Assembly: GCA_003457065.1 (NCBI GenBank)
Contig: DMJQ01000077.1
Location: 39,969 to 53,107, forward strand
DNA: 13,139 bases
Direction of reading: 5' to 3'
From: Clostridiales bacterium
GTDB lineage: Bacteria > Bacillota > Clostridia > Tissierellales > Sedimentibacteraceae
Under the pieces are notes generated by a model. The model made no database searches, was not told where the DNA came from, and saw only the letters and a list, made by a program, of their open reading frames with translations. Position numbers and translations under genes: made by a program. Below, piece by piece: positions 1 to 7,741 of the stretch. Every line of letters begins with the position of its first letter. The first letter of the stretch is position 1.

Positions 1-1181
1 TTTGGGCGGACTTAACGAGAACTACGCTATATGTATTGATTCCTCTTTCTTTTGTCGTATCGTTGCTGCTTGTTTCGCAGGGGGTGCTGCAGACATTTGG
101 ATCGTATAAAGATGTTGTAATGTTGGAAAGCGGATATATGCAGACCGTGCCGCTGGGACCGGCGGCGAGCCAAATTGCCATTAAACAGCTTGGAACAAAC
201 GGCGGAGGATTTTTTGGTGCGAACTCGTCTTTCCCGTTAGAAAATCCCACACCTCTATCCAATATGATTGAGTGTGTATCTATTTTACTGATTCCCGCAT
301 CCTTATGCGTCACTTTTGGGAAAGCGGTGCTGGACAGCAGGCAGGGAAGAGCCATATATATTGCCATGATGCTTTTATTTGTTGTTGCGCTTGTATTTAC
401 AACCGCAAGCGAACAATTTGCCGCACCGGCATTTGAAGGCACAGAAGTTTCCGGCAGTATGGAAGGCAAGGAGGTTATCCACGGCGTAGGTGCGTCATCA
501 TTATGGGCAACTGCTACCACAGCGGCATCCAATGGATCTGTTAATTCAATGCATGACAGTTTTACACCGCTGGGAGGTATGATTCCCATGTTTATGATGC
601 AGCTTGGCGAAATTGTGTTCGGCGGAGTCGGAAGCGGCCTTTACGGTATGTTAGCTTTTGTTCTGCTGACGGTGTTTATTGCAGGCTTGATGGTAGGCAG
701 GACGCCTGAATATTTGGGAAAGAAGGTTGAGCCGTACGATATGAAGATGGTGTGTCTGATTATACTGGTTCCGCTGATTTTAACACTGCTTGGAACAGCA
801 GCTGCGATAATGATGCCGGATGTGGGAAAATGGCTGACAAATTCAGGTGCTCACGGATTTTCGGAAATCTTATATGCTTTTTCGTCCATGGGCAATAACA
901 ATGGCAGCGCTTTTGCGGGATTTAATGCAAATACTGTATTTACTAATGTTACAGGCGGAATCATCATGTTGCTTTCGAGGTTCATTCCCATGTCGGCGGC
1001 TGTTTTTCTTGCTGCCAATATGGCTCAAAAGAAAACAGTCGCCGTGAGCGAGGGAACTCTATCCACATGCAATACAATGTTTGTTGGGCTTCTGATAGGT
1101 GTTATTTTCATAATAGGTGCTCTGAGTTTTTTGCCGGCACTGGCTTTAGGACCAATTGTCGATTATTTTACAATGCTCTGA
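1..1181 (+). CDS. kdpA: Potassium-transporting ATPase subunit KdpA (5' partial)
   Basis: KdpA is the K+-translocating, channel-like membrane subunit of the KdpFABC high-affinity potassium pump. The frame is open from base 3 and reads [17 protein letters not shown], a well-known internal KdpA stretch, so the gene begins before the window; the TTG at 36 is an internal Leu codon, not a start. About 392 C-terminal residues are present of a usual ~550-600. Visible signatures are the pore-loop/selectivity segments [20 protein letters not shown] (about 190-255), the [15 protein letters not shown] loop (about 605-650) and the [15 protein letters not shown] loop (about 880-925), separated by hydrophobic helices, ending with a helix and PIVDYF. 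kdpB starts 13 bases after the stop, so the two are co-transcribed. No frame damage is seen. Confidence 0.97.
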   Translation, partial: WADLTRTTLYVLIPLSFVVSLLLVSQGVLQTFGSYKDVVMLESGYMQTVPLGPAASQIAIKQLGTNGGGFFGANSSFPLENPTPLSNMIECVSILLIPASLCVTFGKAVLDSRQGRAIYIAMMLLFVVALVFTTASEQFAAPAFEGTEVSGSMEGKEVIHGVGASSLWATATTAASNGSVNSMHDSFTPLGGMIPMFMMQLGEIVFGGVGSGLYGMLAFVLLTVFIAGLMVGRTPEYLGKKVEPYDMKMVCLIILVPLILTLLGTAAAIMMPDVGKWLTNSGAHGFSEILYAFSSMGNNNGSAFAGFNANTVFTNVTGGIIMLLSRFIPMSAAVFLAANMAQKKTVAVSEGTLSTCNTMFVGLLIGVIFIIGALSFLPALALGPIVDYFTML

Positions 1182-1194
1182 GAAGGTGAAGTAA

Positions 1195-3252
1195 ATGGAA
1201 AATAAAAGTTTTAATAAAAATATTTTTGTGGATTCGCTGAAGCAATCCTTTGTAAAACTTGCACCCGGTGTCCAGGTGAAAAATCCTGTTATGCTGGTGG
1301 TGTACATCGGTGCCGTCATGACAACCGCTCTTTATATTTTATCATTTGCGGGAATCAGGGATGAAAGAAGCGGCTACATCCTGGCTGTTGCTTTGATTTT
1401 GTGGTTCACGGTATTGTTTGCAAATTTCGCGGAAGCCATAGCGGAAGGGCGAGGCCGTGCACAGGCAGAAACTTTACGCAAGGCTCGAAAGGATGTAAAG
1501 GCTAAAAAGCTTAAGTCTTTGGACAACGTAAATGAATACGACGAAGTTTTGTCCGCCGATTTAAGAAAGGGAGATATTGTTTATGTGGAAGCCGGAGAGC
1601 AGGTCCCTATGGATGGTGAGGTTATCGAGGGCGCTGCATCCGTGGATGAAAGTGCCATTACCGGTGAGTCTGCTCCTGTCATCCGTGAATCAGGCGGAGA
1701 TCGAAGTGCCGTTACAGGAGGAACTACATTGGTATCGGATTGGCTGATTATCAGGGTGACTGCTGAAGCGGGAGAAAGCTTTCTTGATAAAATGATTTCA
1801 ATGGTGGAGGGAGCATCAAGAAAGAAGACGCCAAATGAAATTGCCCTGCAGATACTGCTGGTGACACTCACAATTATATTTCTTATAGTTACGGTTACTC
1901 TGCTGCCATTTTCAGGTTTTGCAAGCATTCAGGCGGGCATGGGAACAGCTATTTCAGTTACAAATGTTATTGCTCTTCTGGTTTGTCTCTCTCCGACTAC
2001 AATAGGTGCTCTGCTTTCTTCTATCGGCATTGCCGGCATGAGCCGTCTAAACCAGGCCAATGTTCTTGCAATGAGCGGACGTGCCATTGAGGCGGCAGGT
2101 GATGTGGATGTGCTTTTGCTTGATAAGACAGGAACAATCACTCTTGGAAACCGACAGGCAAGCGAATTTCTGCCTGTCAGCGGGGTGACGGAACGTGAAC
2201 TTGCAGATGCTGCACAGCTTTCATCTCTTGCTGACGAAACAGCTGAAGGAAGAAGCATTGTAGTCTTGGCAAAGGATAGGTTTGGAATAAGAGGCAGAGA
2301 ACTTTCAAAACTTAATGCGAATTTTGTGGAGTTCTCAGCTAAAACACGAATGAGCGGTGTGGATTACCGGGACGTTGAAATCCGCAAGGGTGCTGTTGAT
2401 GCCGTAAAAGACTTTGTGCTGGAGAAGGGCGGCGTATATCCTGATGAATGTCAGCAAATCGTAAGCCATGTAGCGGGTGCCGGAGGTACTCCGCTTGTGG
2501 TTGCAAAGAACAACAAAGTGCTGGGTGTAATATATCTGAAGGATATAGTCAAAAATGGTGTAAGGGAAAGATTCGAAGACCTGCGCAAGATGGGTATCAG
2601 GACTATAATGATTACGGGAGACAATCCTATGACAGCTGCGGCAATAGCCGCGGAGGCCGGGGTAGATGATTTTCTGGCGGAAGCAGTTCCCGAAACCAAG
2701 CTGAAGCTTATCCGTGATTATCAGGCGAATGGACACATGGTTGCTATGACAGGCGACGGTACCAATGATGCTCCGGCGCTGGCACAGGCGGATGTAGCCG
2801 TTGCCATGAACAGCGGAACTCAGGCGGCTAAGGAAGCCGGCAACATGGTGGATCTGGATTCAAGCCCGACTAAACTCATTGATATTGTGCGTATCGGCAA
2901 ACAGCTGCTTATGACAAGAGGAGCTCTGACGACTTTCAGTGTTGCCAATGACGTGGCAAAGTATTTCGCTATTGTTCCGGTGTTGTTCTTTCGAATTTAC
3001 CCGCAGCTTGCGGCTTTAAATTTTATGAGGCTTACAAGCTCAACGAGCACGATTTTGTCTGCTGTAATTTATAATGCGCTTATAATAATCGCGCTTATTC
3101 CGTTGGCTCTGAAAGGAGTTAAGTACTGCGAGCTGCCTGCCGGAAAGCTGCTTAAAAGGAATATGCTGATTTACGGCCTGGGAGGTATCTTTGCACCTTT
3201 CATTGCCATAAAATTTATTGATATGATTTTGACCGCCTGCGGTCTTGTATGA
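1195..3252 (+). CDS. kdpB: Potassium-transporting P-type ATPase subunit KdpB
   Basis: KdpB is the catalytic subunit that hydrolyses ATP to drive K+ through KdpA. The 685 residues match the usual ~680-700. P-type ATPase motifs occur in order: TGES in the actuator domain (residues 156-159; its Ser aligns with the inhibitory phospho-serine described in E. coli KdpB), the phosphorylation motif DKTGTIT (Asp310), the P-domain [17 protein letters not shown] and the hinge [31 protein letters not shown] split across the P domain. Hydrophobic helices lie at about 30-75, 215-280 and in the last 100 residues. The start ATG follows a GAAGGTGAAG ribosome site. kdpC begins seven bases after the stop. Complete and apparently functional. 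Confidence 0.98.
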   Translation: MENKSFNKNIFVDSLKQSFVKLAPGVQVKNPVMLVVYIGAVMTTALYILSFAGIRDERSGYILAVALILWFTVLFANFAEAIAEGRGRAQAETLRKARKDVKAKKLKSLDNVNEYDEVLSADLRKGDIVYVEAGEQVPMDGEVIEGAASVDESAITGESAPVIRESGGDRSAVTGGTTLVSDWLIIRVTAEAGESFLDKMISMVEGASRKKTPNEIALQILLVTLTIIFLIVTVTLLPFSGFASIQAGMGTAISVTNVIALLVCLSPTTIGALLSSIGIAGMSRLNQANVLAMSGRAIEAAGDVDVLLLDKTGTITLGNRQASEFLPVSGVTERELADAAQLSSLADETAEGRSIVVLAKDRFGIRGRELSKLNANFVEFSAKTRMSGVDYRDVEIRKGAVDAVKDFVLEKGGVYPDECQQIVSHVAGAGGTPLVVAKNNKVLGVIYLKDIVKNGVRERFEDLRKMGIRTIMITGDNPMTAAAIAAEAGVDDFLAEAVPETKLKLIRDYQANGHMVAMTGDGTNDAPALAQADVAVAMNSGTQAAKEAGNMVDLDSSPTKLIDIVRIGKQLLMTRGALTTFSVANDVAKYFAIVPVLFFRIYPQLAALNFMRLTSSTSTILSAVIYNALIIIALIPLALKGVKYCELPAGKLLKRNMLIYGLGGIFAPFIAIKFIDMILTACGLV

Positions 3253-3258
3253 GGTGAG

Positions 3259-3819
3259 ATGATGAAGACTATGAAATTATTAAAGCAAGCGATCGTTTGT
3301 TTCGGAATAATGACCGTGCTGTGCGGTGCTGTGTATACAGCGGCAGTTACAGGCATTGCGCAGCTAATGTTTCCGAGCCAGGCAAACGGCAGTATAATAA
3401 CAGTTACGTTAAGAGACGGAACGCAGAAGGAATATGGTTCTGCATTGATTGCACAGGAATTTACCAAGCTGGAATATCTGGTGGGGAGACCGGAAGGCGT
3501 GACTGGCTTGTCAGCCGTAAGCCGTGAACAAAAAGCGCTGGTGCAGGAACGTATCGCCTGGTGGCATGCTTTTGACCCGGAAAACACGGAGAAAATACCT
3601 ATGGATCTGGTTACGGCTTCCGGCAGCGGAGCTGATCCGAATATTTCACCGGCAGCTGCCGAATATCAGGTCAGCCGGATTGCGAATGTCAGGAATATAG
3701 ATGAGGATGAAGTAAGACACATTATCCGAACATATACAAGCGGACGATTCCTGGGATTTATAGGTGAACCGGCAGTAAATGTTCTTAAAGTAAATTTAGC
3801 ACTGGACGGTTTGATTTAA
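3259..3819 (+). CDS. kdpC: Potassium-transporting ATPase subunit KdpC
   Basis: KdpC is the single-span accessory subunit that stabilises the KdpFABC complex and raises its ATP affinity. The 186 residues fit the family length. An N-terminal hydrophobic helix (about residues 9-33) is followed by an outside domain with typical KdpC features: LMFPSQANGSI, YLVGRPEG, MDLVTASGSGADPNISPAAA and the C-terminal EPAVNVLKVNLALDGL. The ribosome site GAGGTGAG overlaps the kdpB stop; ATGs at 3259, 3262 and 3271 are all in frame. 3259 lies only one base from the ribosome site, so 3262 or 3271 may be the real start. The usual third member of the transporter set is thus intact, just before the broken kdpD. Confidence 0.97.
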   Translation: MMKTMKLLKQAIVCFGIMTVLCGAVYTAAVTGIAQLMFPSQANGSIITVTLRDGTQKEYGSALIAQEFTKLEYLVGRPEGVTGLSAVSREQKALVQERIAWWHAFDPENTEKIPMDLVTASGSGADPNISPAAAEYQVSRIANVRNIDEDEVRHIIRTYTSGRFLGFIGEPAVNVLKVNLALDGLI

Positions 3820-3827
3820 ATTGATTA

Positions 3828-3842
3828 TAGTATAATTATATT
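3828..3842 (+). repeat. 15-bp AT-rich direct repeat, copy 1
   Basis: TAGTATAATTATATT lies between kdpC and the kdpD remnant and occurs again exactly at 4142-4156, beyond the junction. It contains TATAAT and the palindrome TATAATTATA, so it may be a -10 element for kdpD. No good -35 is seen at 17 bases (the nearest TTGATT is 14 bases upstream). Chance recurrence is possible in such AT-rich DNA. Confidence 0.45.
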
Positions 3843-3865
3843 AAAATTAAGGCGGTGAAGCTCAA

Positions 3866-4066
3866 ATGGACACATTCGATCAGCGGCCTGATCCAGATGC
3901 TATTTTAGAAGACATTCAGACCCGTCATGATATGGTTCAGGGAAGGCTGAAAATTTTTTTCGGATATGCGGCAGGGGAACGTGTCATAATAGTGATGGGT
4001 GCAGTTTGTGTTATGAAACCAAGGGTTTCAGGAACTTTATACAAATATATTTCGTGCATTGCTTAG
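3866..4066 (+). pseudogene. kdpD: Truncated sensor kinase KdpD N-terminus fused to foreign sequence
   Basis: KdpD is normally a ~900-residue membrane histidine kinase that senses K+/turgor and, with KdpE, switches on the kdp operon. Here only about 37 codons match the family: RPDPDAILEDI and GRLKIFFGYAAG are the typical KdpD opening, leading to a P-loop usually reading GVGKTYAM. After Gly37 (3974-3976) the sequence instead reads ERVIIVMGAV and similar non-KdpD residues, ending at a stop 29 codons later. The start ATG has the ribosome site AAGGCGGTG (3849-3857) and the normal position after kdpC, so this was the real gene. The loss of homology coincides with a sharp fall in G+C content, pointing to an insertion rather than a point mutation. 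The rest of kdpD may lie past the far end of the element. Confidence 0.85.
4014..4030. repeat. Inverted repeat near the left junction
   Basis: TGAAACC and GGTTTCA form perfect 7-bp arms around the 3-base centre AAG, about 38 bases inside the inferred left junction. It may be a recombinase or regulator site, but no partner copy is visible here. The 3-base spacer is shorter than a typical tyrosine recombinase core. Confidence 0.45.
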
Positions 4067-4069
4067 AGT

Positions 4070-4084
4070 AATTAGAATCTAATT
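4070..4084. repeat. Second inverted repeat near the left junction
   Basis: AATTAGA and TCTAATT form perfect 7-bp arms around a single A, just after the stop of the kdpD fusion frame. Role unknown. It could be a binding site at the element end, or a chance AT-rich palindrome. Confidence 0.35.
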
Positions 4085-4141
4085 GTTGTAAGCAGTGTAT
4101 GAGAAGTAAGGATTTTGGTATTTTAATAATTTACAATTATT

Positions 4142-4156
4142 TAGTATAATTATATT
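4142..4156 (+). repeat. 15-bp AT-rich direct repeat, copy 2 (possible -10 region)
   Basis: Exact second copy of TAGTATAATTATATT (first at 3828-3842). It lies about 93 bases before the hydrolase start, and its TATAAT (4145-4150) could serve as that gene's -10; the sequence 17 bases upstream (TTTAAT) is a poor -35. Confidence 0.35.
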
Positions 4157-4248
4157 TAAGATGGTAATCAGTTGCGTATATGTAGATTTATGCGACAAAG
4201 GTTAAATAAATTGACAATGAAGTTTTATATTTGGAAGGAGCGATTAAA

Positions 4249-5043
4249 ATGGATAATAAAATTACAGTAAAAAGTAATTTGTATGATATTCCTGCTATAT
4301 TTAGTTATCCCAAGGTAGGTAAAAATTTTCCTACAGTTATTTTATGTCATGGAACAGGATCTAGTAAAAATGAAGTTGGAAATCTATTTGTGAGATTAGC
4401 AGAATTTCTTAGAGAAAGAGGAATTGCATCCATACGATTTGATTTTGCAGGTTGTGGAGAAAGTCGTGCAAAGAAACAGGATTTAACTTTTTACGGGGAA
4501 GTTGATGATCTTGAAAAGATTTATGCTTATATTCGTAATAACGAAAAAGTTGATCCATGTAGAATAGCTATCTTAGGATTTAGTCAAGGTGCTCGGGTAA
4601 TGGCAGAGTTTTTAGGAAAATATCCAGAAAAAATAAATGCTGCTATTAGTTGGTCAGGAGCATGTCATAATGGAGAAGGCGTCTTTGCTGGATGGTTTCA
4701 AGAATATTATGAAGAAGCAGTAAAAAATGGATATACAAAAATACCTATGCCATGGCGTGATGATTTAATATTGTCTAAGCAATGGTTTGATGATATTAGA
4801 AACTCTTCTCCAATGGAAAGCCTATCTAAATATAATGGAGCAATATTAGCCGTATCTGGCACGGAGGATGCCTTAGTTCCATATACCCATGCTAAAGAAA
4901 TTGTGGGTATATGTAAGGGGAAAGTTTGTGAGTCTAAAATTATTGAAGATGCTGATCATACTTTTAATGTTCTTGAGAAAGATCAATCAATTGCAGATAG
5001 GGTTGTGAAAGATACAGCAGATTGGATTACTATTAATATTTAA
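4249..5043 (+). CDS. Alpha/beta hydrolase (serine hydrolase/esterase type)
   Basis: A cytoplasmic alpha/beta-fold hydrolase of 264 residues; the substrate is unknown and it may be an esterase, acylhydrolase or dienelactone-hydrolase-like enzyme. The start ATG 4249 is chosen over the TTG at 4231 because the ribosome site GGAAGGAG (4233-4240) lies just before it. Motifs seen: the HGTGSSKNE oxyanion region after strand 3, the nucleophile elbow GFSQG with Ser112, the acid Asp207 in SGTEDALVP, and His237 in DADHTF, so the catalytic triad is complete. There is no signal peptide or membrane helix. It is AT-rich with A/T-ending codons, quite unlike the kdp genes, which supports separate acquisition. 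It stands alone, with a gene remnant after it. Confidence 0.9.
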   Translation: MDNKITVKSNLYDIPAIFSYPKVGKNFPTVILCHGTGSSKNEVGNLFVRLAEFLRERGIASIRFDFAGCGESRAKKQDLTFYGEVDDLEKIYAYIRNNEKVDPCRIAILGFSQGARVMAEFLGKYPEKINAAISWSGACHNGEGVFAGWFQEYYEEAVKNGYTKIPMPWRDDLILSKQWFDDIRNSSPMESLSKYNGAILAVSGTEDALVPYTHAKEIVGICKGKVCESKIIEDADHTFNVLEKDQSIADRVVKDTADWITINI

Positions 5044-5270
5044 GATGTAAAGTTCTTTATTACGGTATTATCAGAGTTATTCTAGATAATTTTTGTGGCG
5101 ATACCAGCGATTTAAACTATGTGAAAATTGCCTTGGACTTTTATGATAGATTAAATAAATTAAGTGATGGCGAATTAGAAATAGCAGACTTTAGTCGTGA
5201 AGAAATTAAATCAGGCATTGATGATGTCTTGAAACTATATAATATAAGTTTAAATATATTTATGGAATAG
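5043..5270 (+). pseudogene. Possible gene remnant, unrecognised
   Basis: The frame stays open to TAG 5268-5270 and reads like protein: VLYYGIIRVILDNFCGD, then DLNYVKIALDFYDRLNKLSD, then ELEIADFSREEIKSGIDD and a short tail. There is no good ATG with a ribosome site, and it begins against the hydrolase stop, so it looks like the C-terminal end of a lost gene. I do not recognise the family. In AT-rich DNA a 70-codon open stretch by chance is possible but the composition looks coding. Confidence 0.4.
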
Positions 5271-5329
5271 AAAAATTATCAGGTATAGATGTTCTTGTAA
5301 ATATTTATAATAATTAGGAGAGAGTATCA

Positions 5330-6060
5330 ATGAAAGAAAATAAATATGATGATAAAATATTTTATGAAAAATATAGCCAAATGAATCGATCAAAAGAAGG
5401 ACTATCTGGTGCGGGAGAATGGGAAACATTAAAAGGAATGTTACCAGATTTTAAAGGAAAGAGAATGCTGGATTTAGGATGTGGCTATGGGTGGCATTCG
5501 ATTTATGCCATGGAAAATGGTGCATCCTCTGTGGTAGGAATTGATATATCCCAAAATATGCTAAAAGTAGCAAAAGAAAAAACACATTTTCAGAGGTTGA
5601 ATATATATGTGGTGCAATAGAAGATATGGATTTCAAGGAAGAAAGCTTTGATATAGTCCTAAGCTCATTAGCATTTCACTATATAAAAGACTATAAAGAA
5701 TTAATTGAGAAGATAAATAAAGTACTAAAACCAAATGGTATACTTATTTTTACAGTTGAACATCCTGTATTTACAGCTTATGGTACGCAGGACTGGTACT
5801 ATGATAATAATAAAGAAATCCTACATTTCCCAGTAGATAATTATTACTATGAAGGAAAAAGAATAGCAAACTTTTTAGGTGAAGATGTTGTAAAATATCA
5901 CAGAACAATAGCAACATATCTAAACACTTTACTTATAAATAATTTTAATATAAACCAAATTATAGAACCTCAGCCATCAGAAGAAATGCTGGATATTCTA
6001 GGAATGAAAGATGAAATGAGGCGACCTATGATGCTTATTATATCAGCAATAAAATGCTGA
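5330..6060 (+). pseudogene. Class I SAM-dependent methyltransferase, frameshifted
   Basis: The sequence encodes a Rossmann-fold methyltransferase split into two frames. The first part (5330-5620) has ribosome site AGGAGAGA (5316-5323) and the SAM-binding motif I LDLGCGYGWHS, followed by the acidic motif II GIDIS. The second part continues as EYICGAIEDMDF, SFDIVLSSLAFHYIKDY, LKPNGILIFTVEHPVF and a C-terminal half ending MRRPMMLIISAIKC, giving a ~243-residue protein when joined. Restoring one T in the TTTT run at 5587-5590 would read KTHFSEVEYICG and join the frames. Four T's are too few for a convincing slippage site, so this is either a real disabling deletion or a sequencing error. The methyl acceptor is unknown; it resembles small-molecule methyltransferases of the Methyltransf_11/25 kind. 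Confidence 0.85.
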
Positions 6061-6138
6061 TTGATGAACATAATTTATATTTAACGTCATAGCCGTATAT
6101 TAATGCGTAATAACAACTTGAAATTATGGAGGTAAAAT

Positions 6139-6534
6139 ATGAAAAAGTATTTTATTATGATACTTACAATATGTATGATTTTAATGTTAACTGCTTGTGG
6201 GAATTCCAAGAGTGAAGTAGTAGGAGAATATGATATAAGTAAGCTTGGTGGTGATTTTTTAAAAAGTGGTAACGAAGCTTATGCCATAGGGACTAATAAG
6301 GACGGAATGCCAATTTTTAAAGATACTGACAAAGCTTTTAACCAAGCCATTATTGATTATACAGAAGGATTTACAGCTATTGAAGAAGAGTATGATTTAA
6401 AACCAATCAGTAAGAAAAATTGGGAAGAATACAAAACTTATGGATGGCAATTAAATACTGATAATGAGGATGTACGAAAGCAGGGAAGTCAAATAACACA
6501 ATTTTTTGATATATACGAGAACAGTTTTAAATAA
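6139..6534 (+). CDS. Small predicted lipoprotein, unknown function
   Basis: A 131-residue protein with a lipoprotein signal: MKKYF, a hydrophobic stretch, and the lipobox LTAC with Cys20 as the lipidated residue, so it is expected on the outer face of the membrane. The mature part is mixed charged/polar (KDTDKAFNQAIIDYTEGF, EEYDLKPISKKNWEEYKTYG) and ends at FDIYENSFK. I do not recognise a domain. A clear GGAGGT ribosome site (6128-6133) lies before the ATG. It sits alone between the methyltransferase and the AraC-type regulator, which has its own promoter. No sign of truncation. Confidence 0.8.
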   Translation: MKKYFIMILTICMILMLTACGNSKSEVVGEYDISKLGGDFLKSGNEAYAIGTNKDGMPIFKDTDKAFNQAIIDYTEGFTAIEEEYDLKPISKKNWEEYKTYGWQLNTDNEDVRKQGSQITQFFDIYENSFK

Positions 6535-6562
6535 TGAACATTATTTATCATATACGACAATA

Positions 6563-6574
6563 TTTGTTAACAAA
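6563..6574. promoter_or_regulatory. 12-bp palindrome upstream of the araC-type gene
   Basis: TTTGTTAACAAA is a perfect palindrome about 25 bases upstream of the extended -10 element, around position -46 of the likely transcript. Its place suits an operator, perhaps for the AraC-type protein itself, but nothing here proves binding. Confidence 0.35.
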
Positions 6575-6599
6575 AAGTCGAGTTTAATACTGAATCCTT

Positions 6600-6608
6600 T
6601 GCTATAAT
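6600..6608 (+). promoter_or_regulatory. Extended -10 promoter of the AraC-type regulator
   Basis: TGCTATAAT is a perfect extended -10 (TGnTATAAT) 23 bases before the start codon, with no recognisable -35, which is typical of extended -10 or activator-dependent promoters. Confidence 0.6.
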
Positions 6609-6631
6609 CGATTTATGAAAGGAGTGAAACG

Positions 6632-7498
6632 ATGTTAAAAGAACTAAATCAAGTCATCAACTATATTGAAAAAAACTTAACTGCAGGTATCACACTTGAA
6701 GAAATATCCGAATACGCTGGTGTTTCAGATTATCATTTTCGGAAAATCTTTTATTATTTATCTGGATTAACATTGAGTGAATATATTAAAAACAGAAAAC
6801 TATCAGAAGCAAATAAGGATTTGTTAAATAACGAAAGAGTAACCGATGTGGCATTCAAATATGGTTATGAATCAATGGATGGCTTTACTCGAGCATTTAA
6901 ATCTTGGAGTGGATTTTTACCATCGGAAGTTGCGAAAACAGGTGTCAGCAAATCGTTTCCCAAACTTTCATTTTATATCGATGTTAAAGGAGGAGAAAGT
7001 ATGGATTATAAAATTGTAGAAATGCCTTCATTTAAATTTGCTGGTGTAAGCAAAAGAGTGCCAATGCAATTTGAAGGAGTAAATAATGCCATTAAAGAAT
7101 TGGCCAATAGTATTACACAAGAGCAAAGAGAAGCAATGTATACCATTCAAAATATTGAACCTTATGAAGTTGTCAATGTTTCTTATGAACATGAGCATAA
7201 TTTTATGAAAGACGAAGGAGAACTTACTCATTTAATTGGGGTTTTAACCACAGAAGAAAATGCAAGTGAACTTTTAGATGTGATTGAAGTTCCAGCATGC
7301 ACTTGGGTAGTTTTCCCAAATGAAGGTCCTTTCCCAGAAACATTGCAACAGACTTATGCAAAAACATATTCAGAATGGCTACCTGTTTCTAATTATGAAG
7401 TGGTTCAACTTCCTGGATTTTCATTTACCAAGATGGATGAAGAAAAGGAGAATTATGCCTACAGTGAAATTTGGATGCCTGTACGTAAGAAAAGATAG
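6632..7498 (+). CDS. AraC-family transcription regulator with GyrI-like effector domain
   Basis: A 288-residue regulator. Residues about 8-105 form the AraC-type double helix-turn-helix (GITLEEISEYAGVSDYHFRK and VTDVAFKYGYESMDGFTRAF, ending SGFLPSE). Residues about 124-288 form a GyrI-like/AraC effector-binding domain (YKIVEMPSFKFAGVSKRV near the start, then YEVVNVSYEHEHNF, LLDVIEVPACTWVVFPNEGP and YSEIWMPVRK), a fold that binds drugs or other small molecules. Ribosome site AAAGGAGTG (6618-6626). An in-frame ATG at 7001 is preceded by an excellent AAAGGAGGAG, so the effector domain could also be made alone (165 residues). No obvious divergent target; possible targets are the neighbouring cargo genes or itself. 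Ligand unknown. Confidence 0.93.
   Translation: MLKELNQVINYIEKNLTAGITLEEISEYAGVSDYHFRKIFYYLSGLTLSEYIKNRKLSEANKDLLNNERVTDVAFKYGYESMDGFTRAFKSWSGFLPSEVAKTGVSKSFPKLSFYIDVKGGESMDYKIVEMPSFKFAGVSKRVPMQFEGVNNAIKELANSITQEQREAMYTIQNIEPYEVVNVSYEHEHNFMKDEGELTHLIGVLTTEENASELLDVIEVPACTWVVFPNEGPFPETLQQTYAKTYSEWLPVSNYEVVQLPGFSFTKMDEEKENYAYSEIWMPVRKKR
6988..7003 (+). promoter_or_regulatory. Internal ribosome binding site and ATG inside the AraC-type gene
   Basis: AAAGGAGGAG followed by AAAGT and ATG (7001-7003), in frame with the regulator at Met124, exactly at the domain border. As a site it is at least as strong as the gene's own. It would yield a free GyrI-like domain. The bases also encode the linker KGGES, so coding need alone may explain it. 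Confidence 0.5.
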
Positions 7499-7591
7499 CA
7501 TTACTATGGTTTGCCCAAGATTGTAGATGTGCTTGCCCCTATACCAATGATAGATATTAAAAGAGTAATTAAGGATTTTTTTGTCATGTAG
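7499..7591 (+). other. Possible coding remnant after the AraC-type gene
   Basis: Directly after the regulator stop the same frame stays open for 30 codons and reads HYYGLPKIVDVLAPIPMI and DIKRVIKDFFVM to TAG 7589-7591. It has a protein-like look but no start. It may be the relic of another gene or simply chance. The next 150 bases to the leader terminator hold no gene I can support. Confidence 0.25.
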
Positions 7592-7707
7592 AGCCCTAAT
7601 ATTATATCTCTTTGATCTCTAATGAATAATGAAGGAGTCAGGCTTGAATAACTCCCTTGTCGTATTACTTAAGATACATTCTTCATAAAGTACGTCACAT
7701 CAGTAAT

Positions 7708-7728
7708 AAAATTAAAAATTAAAAATTA
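7708..7728 (+). repeat. Three tandem copies of AAAATTA
   Basis: Three exact 7-bp units in the leader of the conjugation module, just upstream of the leader terminator. They may be part of an A/T-rich promoter region; TATAGA follows at 7727-7732 as a weak -10 candidate. Confidence 0.4.
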
Positions 7729-7741
7729 TAGAATCAAATCT

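Noticed and set aside
1581..2736. Several open frames of 80-130 codons on the - strand within kdpB
   Set aside because: They lie opposite a fully conserved P-type ATPase gene, have no ribosome sites or recognisable protein features, and follow from kdpB codon bias.
3171..3587. 138-codon open frame on the - strand over the kdpB end and kdpC
   Set aside because: Overlaps two clear genes, cysteine/serine-rich shadow composition and no start signal.
4211..4231. TTGACA at 4211 as a -35 box for the hydrolase
   Set aside because: No -10 lies at 16-18 bases; the nearest TATAT-like bases are only 8-10 away and the ribosome site follows at once.
4231..4248. TTG 4231 as start of the hydrolase
   Set aside because: It would place the ribosome site GGAAGGAG inside the coding region; ATG 4249 is correctly spaced behind it.
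7620..7660. AAGGAGT...ACTCCCTT as a terminator after the AraC-type gene
   Set aside because: The stem needs a bulge, the loop is long and no T tract follows.
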